Positions 38,001-46,286 are shown, numbered from the stretch's first letter. The stretch is DNA of 64,000 nucleotides from Bacteroides sp. 51 (GCF_010500965.1 NZ_QVMI01000017.1:28464-92463); one strand, 5' to 3'. Numbers and translations: made by a program. Notes: generated by a model from the sequence alone, not told the origin.

Positions 38001-38250
38001 AGCTTGCAACAATCACTGCATCTCTGGATGCTTCAATATTAAATTCTCCGTTAATGTCGGTAATGACTCCTGTTGTAGTGCCTTTCACCAGGATGTTGAC
38101 CCCGATAAGCGGTTCGCCAAGTCCGTCTTTCACTACACCTCTTACCTTGGAAGTCTGTTGGGTAACGCGAAGATTTACTGCATCTTCTGCATATCCATAA
38201 AAGGGAATGAATAGCAACAGGCCTAGAATTAGAATGAGTTGTTTTTTCAT
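35077..38250 (-). CDS. SusC/RagA TonB-dependent transporter, complete
   Basis: Outer-membrane importer for the oligosaccharide of this locus. The 1057-residue protein has a signal peptide (cut near YGYA-ED, residue 21), a carboxypeptidase-regulatory domain (VRGVVKDGLGEPLIGVNILVKG, about 37-58, to about 115), the TonB-box-like IEEVVVTALG (about 113-122), the plug (SSINSDDIESMSVLKGPAASALYGSRASHGVI) and the beta-barrel ending YGFNVNVKF. It leads the operon. A perfect -7 box lies 35-42 bp upstream of the ATG, with a phased pair of 16-bp motifs above it. Compared with this gene the susC at 2304 lacks the first 85-100 residues. Confidence 0.94.
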   Translation of the reverse strand: MKKQLILILGLLLFIPFYGYAEDAVNLRVTQQTSKVRGVVKDGLGEPLIGVNILVKGTTTGVITDINGEFNIEASRDAVIVASYVGYTRAEVTVGNQTYLSITLTEDSKMIEEVVVTALGIKRERKALGYALSEVRGDELEKAKEINVINALAGKVPGLVVSQTAGGASGSARVILRGSTEMTGNNQPLYVVDGVPLDNTNYGSAGTSGGYDLGDGISSINSDDIESMSVLKGPAASALYGSRASHGVILITTKRANDKERFSVEYNGTLTFDTQLAKWDDLQEVYGMGSNGVYNIDAVSNTNKSWGAKADGTNMLKYFDGVERPYLIIPDNTSGFFRTGLTATNTATVSTNNGNTGMRFTFTDMRNKDIVPQTNMSRDIFNLRVNTTLSKVDLDLSANYTREDVKNRPALGDSKSNIGKNLMTLSTTYDQAWLKTYQDANGNYSNWNGMDPYNVNPYWDIYKNSNNSKKDQFRFNGKAVWNITPHLKLQGTMGASLNWFSFEDFKAPTTPGFEAGRLQNSNFRNRMYNFEALALYTNSWGDFDFSATLGGNVYKVNNLTTVTTAQDMQIRDVVALMSFNEISIEQNSYRKQINSVYGAVNLGWKHLLYFDTTLRGDQSSTLPISNNMYVYPSFSGSFVFSELTKLGDIMPYGKLRMSWAQVGSDTDPYQLGLVYSKSKFTYPGYTIGYIHNNTIPNKDLEPTKTNSFEVGLEMKFLKNRVGLDVTYYTQTSKNQIMSMASSWASGYTYRLINAGEIENKGIEIALNTRLIQTKDFSWDLNLNFSKNSNKVKKLVDDMDMFELEKASWLDVQVAAKVGENFGSIVGPDFKRNANGDILIDAQTGLPEYDKSNHVLGNASWDWTGGATTTLTYKNLSLSAIFDVKVGADLYSMSARTSYESGKSKETLVGREEWYKSEEQRKAAGIAKGSESWTPTGGFIAPGVIDNGDGTYRANDIYINPEDYWMNVARNAPSMFIYDNSYVKCREITLSYTVPKPWLKKAVKGLTLSFVARNPFIVWKNIPNIDPDSNYNNTTGMGLEYGSLPSRKSYGFNVNVKF

Positions 38251-38284
38251 ATTTATAATTATTAGATTGTGATTAAATCAAAGG

Positions 38285-38292
38285 CAAATATA
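38285..38292 (-). promoter_or_regulatory. -7 box of the susC operon (TATATTTG)
   Basis: Perfect TAnnTTTG on the minus strand, 34 bp upstream of the susC ATG. Transcription start expected near 38278. Confidence 0.65.
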
Positions 38293-38313
38293 GACTGTGA
38301 GGTACGGGAACCG

Positions 38314-38350
38314 GGTTAGAAAACTAACGAAATAGGTTAGAAAACTAACG
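38314..38350 (-). promoter_or_regulatory. Proposed operator: two copies of GGTTAGAAAACTAACG, 21 bp apart
   Basis: The 16-bp word, written on the plus strand, occurs perfectly at 38314-38329 and 38335-38350. Each copy is itself a dyad (GTTAG-AAAA-CTAAC). The near copy starts 21 bp above the -7 box, so it covers the -33 position. Direct repeats two helical turns apart suit an AraC-type activator such as the regulator at 42300. A related pair lies at 41158-41195. Confidence 0.6.
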
Positions 38351-38363
38351 GATTTCACTTTAT

Positions 38364-40007
38364 CTATTCCCATTCGGGAAACTGAGTTGTATTCAGGTCC
38401 AGTGTGGCAATTTGTTTCATGTCGGTATCATCCAATTCAAAGTCGAATATATTCAGGTTTTCCAGCATATACGCCTTTTCTGTTGTCCGGGGAATGGTGA
38501 TGATTCCACGTTGGATAATCCATCTCAAAGCAACCTGGGCCGTGCTTTTATTGTACTTTTTGCTGATGGCTACAAGCACAGGGTTATTAAATATGTCGCC
38601 ACGACCAGCTGCCAGGGGCGACCATGCTTCCATTTGTACACCCATTTCTTTCAAATCTTTCTGAGCCTCAAACTGTTGGAAGAAAACGCTGGTCTCAATT
38701 TGATTGATTGCAGGTTTGATTTCGGCATAGGACAGTAATTCGTTAAGTTGTTCTGTACTGAAATTGCTTACACCGATTGCACGGATTTTTCCCGCCTTAT
38801 AAAGTTCTTCCATTGCCTTCCACGAACCTTTTATATCTTTGTGTGGGCGTGGACGGTGAATCAGATAAAGGTCAACGTAGTCTACCCCCAGTTTCTTTAT
38901 CGATGTTTCGAAACCTTTTCTGGCTGCTTTATAACCCATGTCGTCTACCCATAGTTTGGTGGTGATGAAGAGGTCTTTGCGGTCAATTCCGCTTTTCTTG
39001 ATGCCTTTCCCAACAGACTCTTCGTTGCTGTATATGTTGGCGGTATCAATCAGCCGGTAACCCAATGAAATGGCATCGGCTACGGCATTTTCGGCTTCTA
39101 AACCATTCAGAGGACTTGTCCCGAAACCGAGTGCCGGCATTTGTATACCATTATTAAGTGTAACCATCGGTACAGGTGTTTTCTGATAAACCCTGACGTA
39201 ATCAATTTCGTAAACAGCCGGCAATGCGGTATCGTCTACACCATTCATACCACCCCAGTCGCCACCCCAAGCCAGATTTAGCTTAAGAAAGAATGGCTTA
39301 TCGAACGGCCAGGTTGCTTTATTGCCTGTTTTATCATTGCGGTAGATGAAATGTGCTTTCCCATCAACAAATCCCATGATGTATTCGGGAGTCCACTCCA
39401 AACCATATACGTGGAAGTCCGATTCGGCGGTTGGTACGTATTGTTCTCCGTTTCTTTGAATGCCTATGCGATGGTTGTATGCGGCGCAATGAACGGCGGA
39501 TGATGTCCAGTTGGGACGAACGCCGACTTCTTCCATAATATCAATTTCCCCATCATCGGGCCAGGTTTCAAAGTCCCTCGGGATCATCCAGAAAGCCGGC
39601 CAGGTGCCTTTACCTCCGGGAAGTTTAAGACGAGCCTCGAAGTATCCATACGTCCAGCTTTCGAAGGTATTCAAACGGGCGGAAATAACTTCGTCTCCAC
39701 TCTTTTGGGCTATGATCTTCAGGGTGCCGTCTGTAATTACGGCGCATGTATCTGTACCGTGAGTGGTGGGTACGTAGTTCTGGATTTCATTGTTTCCCCA
39801 GCCGTGGTTTCCGGTTTCATAGTACCAGCGCGATGTATCAGGTAGCACTGGTCTGCCATCAGTTGAACGGGCATCATTAAACTCCTCCTGCCAAACCAAT
39901 GAGTAACCGGCAGGGTTGAATTGATCGGACGTTAACGCTTCCTGCGCTTTACTTCCGATTGCGATAAGCGCTAAAAAATAAAATAAGATTAAACGTTGTT
40001 TCATCAT
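38364..40007 (-). CDS. Secreted fusion protein: GH16 beta-glucanase + aldo/keto reductase
   Basis: One open frame of 547 residues. A signal peptide (cut near SKAQ, residues 18-21) leads a GH16 domain (about 26-276) with the beta-bulge active site GEIDIMEE: E154, D156, E159, the form found in laminarinases and similar endo-beta-1,3-glucanases. VYEIDYVRVYQ closes the domain. Five residues later (M281) a nearly complete aldo/keto reductase begins (VTLNNGIQMPALGFGT) and runs to the end. Its catalytic tetrad is intact: D321, Y326, K351 and H384, and the NADP-loop sequence IPRTTEKAYMLENL is present. M281 looks like the old start of a free reductase, so two adjacent genes probably merged. Reductases of this type work in the cytosol with NADPH, so an exported one is odd. 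18 bp after the GH2 remnant. Confidence 0.9.
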   Translation of the reverse strand: MMKQRLILFYFLALIAIGSKAQEALTSDQFNPAGYSLVWQEEFNDARSTDGRPVLPDTSRWYYETGNHGWGNNEIQNYVPTTHGTDTCAVITDGTLKIIAQKSGDEVISARLNTFESWTYGYFEARLKLPGGKGTWPAFWMIPRDFETWPDDGEIDIMEEVGVRPNWTSSAVHCAAYNHRIGIQRNGEQYVPTAESDFHVYGLEWTPEYIMGFVDGKAHFIYRNDKTGNKATWPFDKPFFLKLNLAWGGDWGGMNGVDDTALPAVYEIDYVRVYQKTPVPMVTLNNGIQMPALGFGTSPLNGLEAENAVADAISLGYRLIDTANIYSNEESVGKGIKKSGIDRKDLFITTKLWVDDMGYKAARKGFETSIKKLGVDYVDLYLIHRPRPHKDIKGSWKAMEELYKAGKIRAIGVSNFSTEQLNELLSYAEIKPAINQIETSVFFQQFEAQKDLKEMGVQMEAWSPLAAGRGDIFNNPVLVAISKKYNKSTAQVALRWIIQRGIITIPRTTEKAYMLENLNIFDFELDDTDMKQIATLDLNTTQFPEWE

Positions 40008-40024
40008 TTCTGTGGTTTATTGAA

Positions 40025-41055
40025 TTATTTATTCTTATACTCTTCTTGTTTTTTCTTATAATACTCCTGCATTACGAAGAACGCTTTTTTCTTTATTCCT
40101 CTATCCGAGATCAGTCCCTTACGGTTATAGAAGTCTTCAACAAGATTTGCTTTCCTTTGGTTCCGATGGTTCTGAAACCAATTTCGTCGGTAATCTGTTC
40201 ATTGTTATGTTTCACCAGTACCTGGTATAGTTTCGGATTTTCGGGCGACCATAGAACCGGTTTTGCTTTTGCACTCAGCGAAGCTTTGCCTTCAACATCG
40301 GTGGTTAGTTCCTGTTTAATTTTCAGTTCGGGGATTTCTACCGTAATTTGTTGTCCGGCAATGGCATGGTTCAGTTTCACCCAACCGGTAATTTGTTGTT
40401 GTACTCCTTTGAGTAGCTGGATGTTATAATATTCGATGTACGTTTCGGGCAATACAGACAGGATCACATCGCGCGTAATGCCGCCATAGTTCCACCAGTC
40501 CATATTAACGGTAGGCACATTGTCGCGATGGTGTTTGTTGTCCACTTTTACTACGACAAAGTTAGCGCCACTGGTGATTTGTTCCGTTACGTCGAAGTTG
40601 AAGGGGGTATAACCGCCTACATGTTCTCCTGCCTTGGAACCATTTACATATACTTTCGTATCGTAATTGGCTGCACCGAAATACAATACATATCGTTTGC
40701 CCGACTCTTTCTGCACTTCAAAATCTTTCTTGAACCAAACGGTTCCTTCATAAAAAAAGAGTTGATCGTTCTGGGTATTCCAATCGGATGGGATATTCAT
40801 CAGAGGCGACGCATCAAGATTATATTCGATCAGTTCCTGCGGGTTTTGAGGCTTTTGATTTTTGAAGAAACCGTTCTTCAGAGGCATTAGGCGGTAATCG
40901 TAATATCCGTTTTCAAGAGGGTCTACTACATAGTTCCACTTACCGTTAAGGCTGATGTTCTCGCGATCGAAAATGTTAGAAACCAGTGGAACTTCCCGGG
41001 CGGAAAGGGATGTAGCATTCCACAATACGATAAATAAAGTAAATAGGTTTTTCAT
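40025..41055 (-). pseudogene. GH2 beta-galactosidase/glucuronidase gene with the catalytic domain deleted
   Basis: From the ATG at 41055 the frame codes a signal peptide (SLSAREV), the GH2 sugar-binding jelly roll (about residues 35-205; YEGTVWFKKDFEV, WWNYGGITRDV) and the Ig-like domain ending IGFRTIGTKGKQILL. In an intact enzyme the TIM barrel with both catalytic glutamates follows. Here the frame closes within 10 codons (TGA at 40111-40113). Immediately after, one frame over, the bases down to TAA 40025-40027 read as a typical GH2 C-terminus (VEDFYNRKGLISDRG, then KKKAFFVMQEYY). So roughly 250-300 residues have been lost and the frame shifted. The promoter and operator remain in good condition. 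Confidence 0.85.
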
Positions 41056-41128
41056 TATTATTAGTTTGGTTTAACAAGTGGAATAACTGTGCAGCTTATT
41101 CGGAGGCTACGCGGCTTAATCCCGAAAG

Positions 41129-41136
41129 CAATATTA
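41129..41136 (-). promoter_or_regulatory. -7-like box of the GH2 remnant (TAATATTG)
   Basis: One mismatch to TAnnTTTG on the minus strand. It lies 21 bp from the nearer operator word, the same distance as at susC. Confidence 0.4.
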
Positions 41137-41157
41137 CAGATTATTAGCCTAATCAGA

Positions 41158-41195
41158 GGTTTGAAAACTGACGGATTGGGGTTTAAATTCTAACG
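41158..41195 (-). promoter_or_regulatory. Proposed operator pair upstream of the GH2 remnant
   Basis: GGTTTGAAAACTGACG (41158-41173) and GGTTTAAATTCTAACG (41180-41195), 22 bp apart, match the susC word GGTTAGAAAACTAACG at 14 and 12 of 16 bases. The distance to the -7-like box equals that at susC. Confidence 0.5.
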
Positions 41196-41255
41196 TTTAA
41201 CAGTTGCAGAGAGGCAAGTTTATGTGTAAACTCCACTAATTTTATGATATAATCC

Positions 41256-41329
41256 GGCGCGGATTACGCGGATCGCACAGTTTGCAACGACATACCGCTG
41301 TAAATTGTGCAATCGGCCCAATCCGCGCC
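41256..41329. repeat. Long imperfect hairpin (GGCGCGGATT / AATCCGCGCC)
   Basis: Outer arms 41256-41265 and 41320-41329 are perfect; inner arms GATCGCACAGTTT and AAATTGTGCAATC pair with two mismatches. It lies between the CBM6 stop and the GH2 promoter, both leftward, and may terminate the CBM6 transcript. Of the 322-bp gap 41056-41377 the remainder holds only the promoter elements listed. Confidence 0.7.
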
Positions 41330-41377
41330 AAAAGAAGAATTATTCCACCGCGAGACAGTTTCTTTTAATATAGTGGC

Positions 41378-42064
41378 TTATTGTACAGGCTCAAAACTTA
41401 ATATTGCGTAGTTCATCTGCCCTATTTTTTCTGTTTTCAGTGTAATGGTCTGAACACCTTCGGAAAGGGTAAGGGGCTTTTCGCCTGTTACTCTGTTCCA
41501 ATGATGCCACTGACGGGTAGTGTTAGGATCGGCCCCATCGAATGTAGAAGGAATGTCAATAGTTACAGACTTGCTGCTGTTATCTGCCGTAATAGAAATC
41601 TCCCCTCCCTGGTTGGAGGTATAGAGTACGCTTATGGCATAAGTGCCGGATTGTTTGACGTTTACCGTGTATTTTATCCACTCTCCCGGTTCCGTCCAGC
41701 CCACATAAAGAAGCTCTAAAGACATTTCAACTTTATTGTATTCTGAAATATCCCATTCGGCTTTTGTATATGATATGTCGACTCCTTCATTTACGCGGAA
41801 ACTGTGCAGATAACTACCATCAATTGGGTTGAGAGAGCCACTTCCGTTGTTCGTTGTGTCAATATCATGATAGGCTATCCCTTCACCACCAAAATCATAA
41901 TATGCACAATATACATCACCAGGAATGACCTGAGGAGTAGTGGAGAACTTTTCATCTTTAAAGGGAGTTCTGGCTTCTGATTCTGTTTTTGTAGAACTTG
42001 TTTTTTGCGAGCATCCACCTAAGATGAAAAGGAGGAAAACGGCAACAATTGATCTGGTTTTCAT
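41378..42064 (-). CDS. CBM6-type carbohydrate-binding lipoprotein
   Basis: I start it at 42064 (MKTRSIVAVFLLFILGGC, lipobox Cys18, 228 residues); a longer frame to 42112 lacks a sensible N-terminus. After a short Ser/Thr linker comes one beta-sandwich of CBM6 type: YYDFGGEGIAYHD, VDISYTKAEWDI, VGWTEPGEWIKYTVNV, GTYAISVLYTS and the final TLSEGVQTITLKTEK. The WTEPGEWIKYTV block and the aromatic W residues in QWHHWNRV are typical of the sugar-binding face. No catalytic domain, so it is probably a surface glycan-capture protein. CBM6 binds beta-1,3- and beta-1,4-glucans or xylan. Confidence 0.8.
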   Translation of the reverse strand: MKTRSIVAVFLLFILGGCSQKTSSTKTESEARTPFKDEKFSTTPQVIPGDVYCAYYDFGGEGIAYHDIDTTNNGSGSLNPIDGSYLHSFRVNEGVDISYTKAEWDISEYNKVEMSLELLYVGWTEPGEWIKYTVNVKQSGTYAISVLYTSNQGGEISITADNSSKSVTIDIPSTFDGADPNTTRQWHHWNRVTGEKPLTLSEGVQTITLKTEKIGQMNYAILSFEPVQ

Positions 42065-42104
42065 GGTAATCAAATTTAAAGGGGTGAGTAAAGTGTATGA
42101 ATGT

Positions 42105-42142
42105 GGTTGCAAAACTAATGGGTTAACGGATTAAATCAAAGG
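42105..42142 (-). promoter_or_regulatory. Weaker copy of the operator word upstream of the CBM6 gene
   Basis: GGTTGCAAAACTAATG (42105-42120) matches the susC word at 13 of 16 bases. A possible second copy 22 bp on is poor (8 of 16). A perfect -7 box (TAAATTTG, 42071-42078, minus) is 26 bp away, 5 bp more than at susC, and nearly abuts the ATG. Suggestive only. Confidence 0.3.
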
Positions 42143-42181
42143 AAGTGATCCCTTCTTTTATTGATTTAAAAAGGTCGTTGC

Positions 42182-42247
42182 CATCCCATTGGTATCACTA
42201 CGACATCCCACTGGTTTGCCTAGGGCATCCCAAACATATGGTTCGGC
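42182..42247. repeat. Tandem array, 22-bp period (CATCCCA word)
   Basis: CATCCCA starts at 42182, 42204 and 42226, exactly 22 bp apart. The segment GCCTAGGGCATCCCAAAC matches the array at 1424-1508 closely. It lies between the regulator's stop and the CBM6 promoter. Confidence 0.75.
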
Positions 42248-42299
42248 CTTGTTTTCTGGTAGAGAAAGTATCAAGAAGGTGGACAGGCACCACAAAGGG

Positions 42300-45200
42300 T
42301 TATGGCACAAACTTACTTGGAGAAACCCCATAGTGTTTTTTAAAAGCTGTACTAAAGTACTTGGCATCCGTAAACCCTATTCTCAGTGCCACATCCTGTA
42401 CCGGTACGTTTTGTTGCAGGAGGTTGGCTGCCTCTTTCATGCGGATAAGTTTGATGAACTCATTGGGTGCCTGGCCGGTCAGCGATTTCAGTTTCTCGTA
42501 AAAAATGGTGCGGCTCAGTGCCACCTCACGGCAAAGGGTATTGATGCTGAAATCGGGACTCGAAATATTATCGTACACCAGCGCTATGCAACGATCCAGA
42601 AATGCTTTATCCATGTCGGACATTTGATCCAGACATTTCTCTTCTTCTTGATTGCTGGCCGATGCCTCCAACGTATGGTTGAGGAAGTATTCGCGCATGA
42701 TTTTGCGATTGTTCAACACGCCCCAGACCTTGGTTTTGAGTATTTCGGTGTCAAAAGGTTTTGTTAAGTAATCGTCGGCACCGCTTTCCAGCCCCTGCAG
42801 GATGGCACCTTTTTCTGTCTTGGCGGTGAGTAGAATCACGGGGATGTGTGAGGTGGTGAAATCGGTTTTCACCCTTCGGCAGAGCTCGTCGCCTTGTATA
42901 CCTGGCATCATGATGTCCGAAATGATGAGTTCCACCGATTTATCAGCCAGGTAGGCCAAAGTCGATTCACCGTCGGGCATGTCAATGACCTGGTACTTGT
43001 TTTCGAATGTTTTCTTTAGGTAGAAGCGCAGTTCGTCATTATCTTCTACCACCATGATCCGTGTTTTGGAGGGATCGTTTTCAATACTATTTCCTGTTTC
43101 CGTTATCGGGTGATGAGGTACATGCGCGTCTTTCACTGTTGAATTCAGTGTGTTTTGCGGTTGTCCTTTATCAACCTGAATGTACCTGGACAGGTGCTTG
43201 TGACCTTTCCGAAAGGTTGCCAGGAAAGTCGAGCCTTCTTTCTCTACGCTTGTGAACGAGATTTTTCCTTTATGCAGCTTCATTAATCTACGGGTGAGTA
43301 ACAGCCCGATACCGCTTCCGGTTTCTTTGGAGTTTACGGCATTCTCGGCCCGGTAGAAGTTGGAGAAAATGTACTGCTGAGCTTTTCTTGGGATACCAAT
43401 TCCGCTGTCTTTTATCTCTACAAATACCTTTTTATCGTTATGGCGAACGGTCATTATTACTTCTCCACCCGGAGTGGTGTACTTTATGGCGTTAGAAAGA
43501 AGGTTGTCGAATATCTTATCCGCTTTATCTTTATCCAGCCAAAGGTATAAAGGTTCTTCGGGCAGTTCGAGTTGCAGCCGGATTTGTTTGTTGTGGCATA
43601 ACGACTGAAAATTGATGGCCTTTTCGCGCAGGTAGGCCTGAACGTTATACTCGGATACTTTCAGGCCTGTACTTGTTGTGTCTGTTTTCTGAAAATCTAA
43701 TAGTTGTGTAATTAAATTGTAGAGTTTCTCGGTATTGTTCTGGGCAATCTGTAAGTACCTCCTTCCATTGTCCGACAGGCTGCTCTCTTTGTCCAGGTCG
43801 CCCAGCGGTGCCATGATGAGTGTTACCGGAGTGCGGATGTCATGGGCTGTATTGATGAAGAACTGAATTTTATCGGAAAAGTGTTTCTTCTCCATCTTGT
43901 TGGCAAAGAATCTCCACACGAAATACGTAACGCCAAGAAATAGTGCAATGTATAGAATCCAGGCCGCGAGGGTGTTCCAGTAGGGTTGGGCTATGTGGAT
44001 GTGGAGTGTTTTCTCGTCGAGCGTATTCTTGCCGTTTTCGCTCATGCTCTTTACTTTAAACACATAGTTCCCGGGGGGGATGTTGGTGTATCTTACACTC
44101 AGGTCTTCGTTCGGGGTGCTCCAATGCTGGTCGAACCCTTCCATCATATACGTGTACCGGATATCCTGTTGATATTGGTATGAAACAGATATGAAGGAAA
44201 TGAGAAACGAGTTTTCATTATACTTGAGGTTAATTTCTTTTCCCTCCTGCAATGTGCGGTTGAAGTGCAACTGCTTATTGGTGCCGTCGGTATGCGACTT
44301 TTGGGGTACCTCGAAGGAGGTAAAGTGTAGTGGTGCTTTGTATATCTGCTTGCTGAAGTGATCGGGGTGAAAGTGAACCGCTCCTTTGGTGCTTCCAAAG
44401 ACAAAACTTCCATCTTTGAGTTGGGTGTAGGACATGAAGTTGAATTCATTGGCCAGTCCTTCCAGAAAACCGATGTTGGTGATTTCGTAGGCGTGGGAGG
44501 GGTCGATGTAGGCCAACCCTTTGTCGGTACTAAGCCATAGCCGCCCTTCCCGGTCGGGCAGTATGGCGTAAACATAGTTGGATGGGAGCCCGTTGGCGGT
44601 AGAGTAGGTTGTTGCCTGTTCAGTAGTGAGGTCGAAAAGGTTGATGCCGCCTCCGTCTGTGCTGAACCACACCTGGTTGGGTGTGGCAAAGTACATGGAA
44701 TAAATGAAACTATTGCTTTTAGTGCCGGCCAATCTGGGTTCGGAAAAATAATGCTTAAATATCCTGGTGTGTTTATTTAATAAGTAAAATCCGTTGACTG
44801 TGGCAATAGCTATCGTGTCGCGGTTTACAATGTTTATGGAGTTAACCAGGTCGATGTTGTAATAGGTGAAAGACTCTTTCCGGTCCTTACCTGGCGGAGT
44901 GTATTTAATGAGGTTGCCGTACATACCTCCAAACCAGAGCTCGCCGTCTTCGTCTCTAACTATGGAATATATATAATTAGTGGTCAGGGTGCCCGCCTGT
45001 TCGGCTGCGATGTGTTTCCGTATTCCCGTGTTTTTGTTTATGCAATAAACACCGGTGCTGTATCCGCCTGCCCACACATTTCCTTGATTGTCGCTGCATA
45101 ACGTGAGAAATACATTTTCTTTCAGGAAGTGTTTCCATGTGTGGCTTTGCCCGATATACACACTGATTCCCTGATCTGTGGCATACCACAGGTCGCCATC

Positions 45201-46286
45201 GTGGTCTTCGAGAATGGCATTTACATGGTTGTTAATCAGCGATTGCGGATTCTTATACTCGTGTTGAATGATTTCGAAAGAGTATGTCTTTGGATTAGCC
45301 ACGGTGACGCCTCCCGTATAACTTCCAATCCATAGGTTGGCTGCAGTGTCCTTGTAGATGGCGTAAATTCCGTTTCCGTTAAGTTTACCGTCTTCTTCCT
45401 GGTTAGCGTTTGCAAAACTCCACACACTTGAAACATCGCGACGTATGGCATAAACTCCTGCACCATCTATGCCCAATAATAACGTTTCCGAATCATAAGG
45501 AGTGATAGCGCGGTAAGGTAGGGAAGGTAACTGTTTTAGCTGAGGGTAAAGCCGGAAGCGGTTGGTGCGGGTATCCATTATAGAAATGCCATCATTGAAA
45601 CTTCCTATCCAAAGCAATGCGGTGGTGGTGTCATAAAAAACAGATTGGATATTACCCCCAGACAACAATACCGTGAGCTTCTGGTCCGATAGACTAAGTT
45701 CGTAAAGCCCTTCCATTGTGGCAACGTACATCTTCCGGGTGGTGGGTGAGTAGGTAAGGGTGTTTACGCATTTATCGTTCAATAGGTTAATGATGCCGAT
45801 GCCTTTGCGCAGACAAAAGAGACCGTTTTTGAGACCTATCCAGAAGTTGTCTTTCTCGTCAATATATAGATCGTTCAATGAAATGCCTTCTTCGACGAGT
45901 GCTGTTACATCAATTTCCAGGTTAAACCTGTCGCAAACAGGATCATATCTGAAAATCCTAGCAGCATTGGTATACGCCCACAGTTGGTTATGACTATCCC
46001 GGATCAAGCGGATGATCCGGCCGGAGCCGTCTTCAATAATATCCTCCCCGAACAGGTTGTAGTTCTTTACATTGCGCCCGTCATAACGGTCTACTCCCGA
46101 TTTGGTAGATATCCAAATCATGCCGTTTTGTCCTTCTATAATATTGAATACCCGTTGGTTGCTAAGTCCTTCTTTGGTGGTGAGGTATTGATAGGTAAAA
46201 GAATCGCTCACCATTTGTTTCTCGCTTTGCGAAAACGAAAAGTGAACAAGAACGAATAAAAAAACAAGTGTAAGTATGTACCTCAT
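42300..46286 (-). CDS. Hybrid two-component system regulator of the polysaccharide locus
   Basis: Membrane sensor and transcription factor in one chain, typical regulator of SusC/SusD loci. I start at 46286 (MRYILTLVFLFVL, 1328 residues; a frame to 46313 adds nothing recognisable). Signal/first helix, then a periplasmic double propeller of Reg_prop repeats (LWIGSFNDGIS, DLWYATDQGIS, RLWLSTDKGLA), the Y_Y_Y domain (about 700-760) and one membrane helix (about 770-795). The kinase follows with H815 in NTAHDIRTPVTLI and an ATPase domain (LLSNAIKYTTPGG, DSGIGIP). The receiver has D1124 in IISDIMMPG. The C-terminal AraC-type HTH ends at 1328. Its operator is proposed at 38314 and 41158. Confidence 0.95.
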   Translation of the reverse strand: MRYILTLVFLFVLVHFSFSQSEKQMVSDSFTYQYLTTKEGLSNQRVFNIIEGQNGMIWISTKSGVDRYDGRNVKNYNLFGEDIIEDGSGRIIRLIRDSHNQLWAYTNAARIFRYDPVCDRFNLEIDVTALVEEGISLNDLYIDEKDNFWIGLKNGLFCLRKGIGIINLLNDKCVNTLTYSPTTRKMYVATMEGLYELSLSDQKLTVLLSGGNIQSVFYDTTTALLWIGSFNDGISIMDTRTNRFRLYPQLKQLPSLPYRAITPYDSETLLLGIDGAGVYAIRRDVSSVWSFANANQEEDGKLNGNGIYAIYKDTAANLWIGSYTGGVTVANPKTYSFEIIQHEYKNPQSLINNHVNAILEDHDGDLWYATDQGISVYIGQSHTWKHFLKENVFLTLCSDNQGNVWAGGYSTGVYCINKNTGIRKHIAAEQAGTLTTNYIYSIVRDEDGELWFGGMYGNLIKYTPPGKDRKESFTYYNIDLVNSINIVNRDTIAIATVNGFYLLNKHTRIFKHYFSEPRLAGTKSNSFIYSMYFATPNQVWFSTDGGGINLFDLTTEQATTYSTANGLPSNYVYAILPDREGRLWLSTDKGLAYIDPSHAYEITNIGFLEGLANEFNFMSYTQLKDGSFVFGSTKGAVHFHPDHFSKQIYKAPLHFTSFEVPQKSHTDGTNKQLHFNRTLQEGKEINLKYNENSFLISFISVSYQYQQDIRYTYMMEGFDQHWSTPNEDLSVRYTNIPPGNYVFKVKSMSENGKNTLDEKTLHIHIAQPYWNTLAAWILYIALFLGVTYFVWRFFANKMEKKHFSDKIQFFINTAHDIRTPVTLIMAPLGDLDKESSLSDNGRRYLQIAQNNTEKLYNLITQLLDFQKTDTTSTGLKVSEYNVQAYLREKAINFQSLCHNKQIRLQLELPEEPLYLWLDKDKADKIFDNLLSNAIKYTTPGGEVIMTVRHNDKKVFVEIKDSGIGIPRKAQQYIFSNFYRAENAVNSKETGSGIGLLLTRRLMKLHKGKISFTSVEKEGSTFLATFRKGHKHLSRYIQVDKGQPQNTLNSTVKDAHVPHHPITETGNSIENDPSKTRIMVVEDNDELRFYLKKTFENKYQVIDMPDGESTLAYLADKSVELIISDIMMPGIQGDELCRRVKTDFTTSHIPVILLTAKTEKGAILQGLESGADDYLTKPFDTEILKTKVWGVLNNRKIMREYFLNHTLEASASNQEEEKCLDQMSDMDKAFLDRCIALVYDNISSPDFSINTLCREVALSRTIFYEKLKSLTGQAPNEFIKLIRMKEAANLLQQNVPVQDVALRIGFTDAKYFSTAFKKHYGVSPSKFVP

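Noticed and set aside
41158-41195. Reading the GGTTTGAAAACTGACG pair as another member of the phased arrays
   Set aside because: Although the spacing is also 22 bp, it sits at a promoter at fixed distance from a -7 box and matches the susC pair, so an operator is the better explanation.
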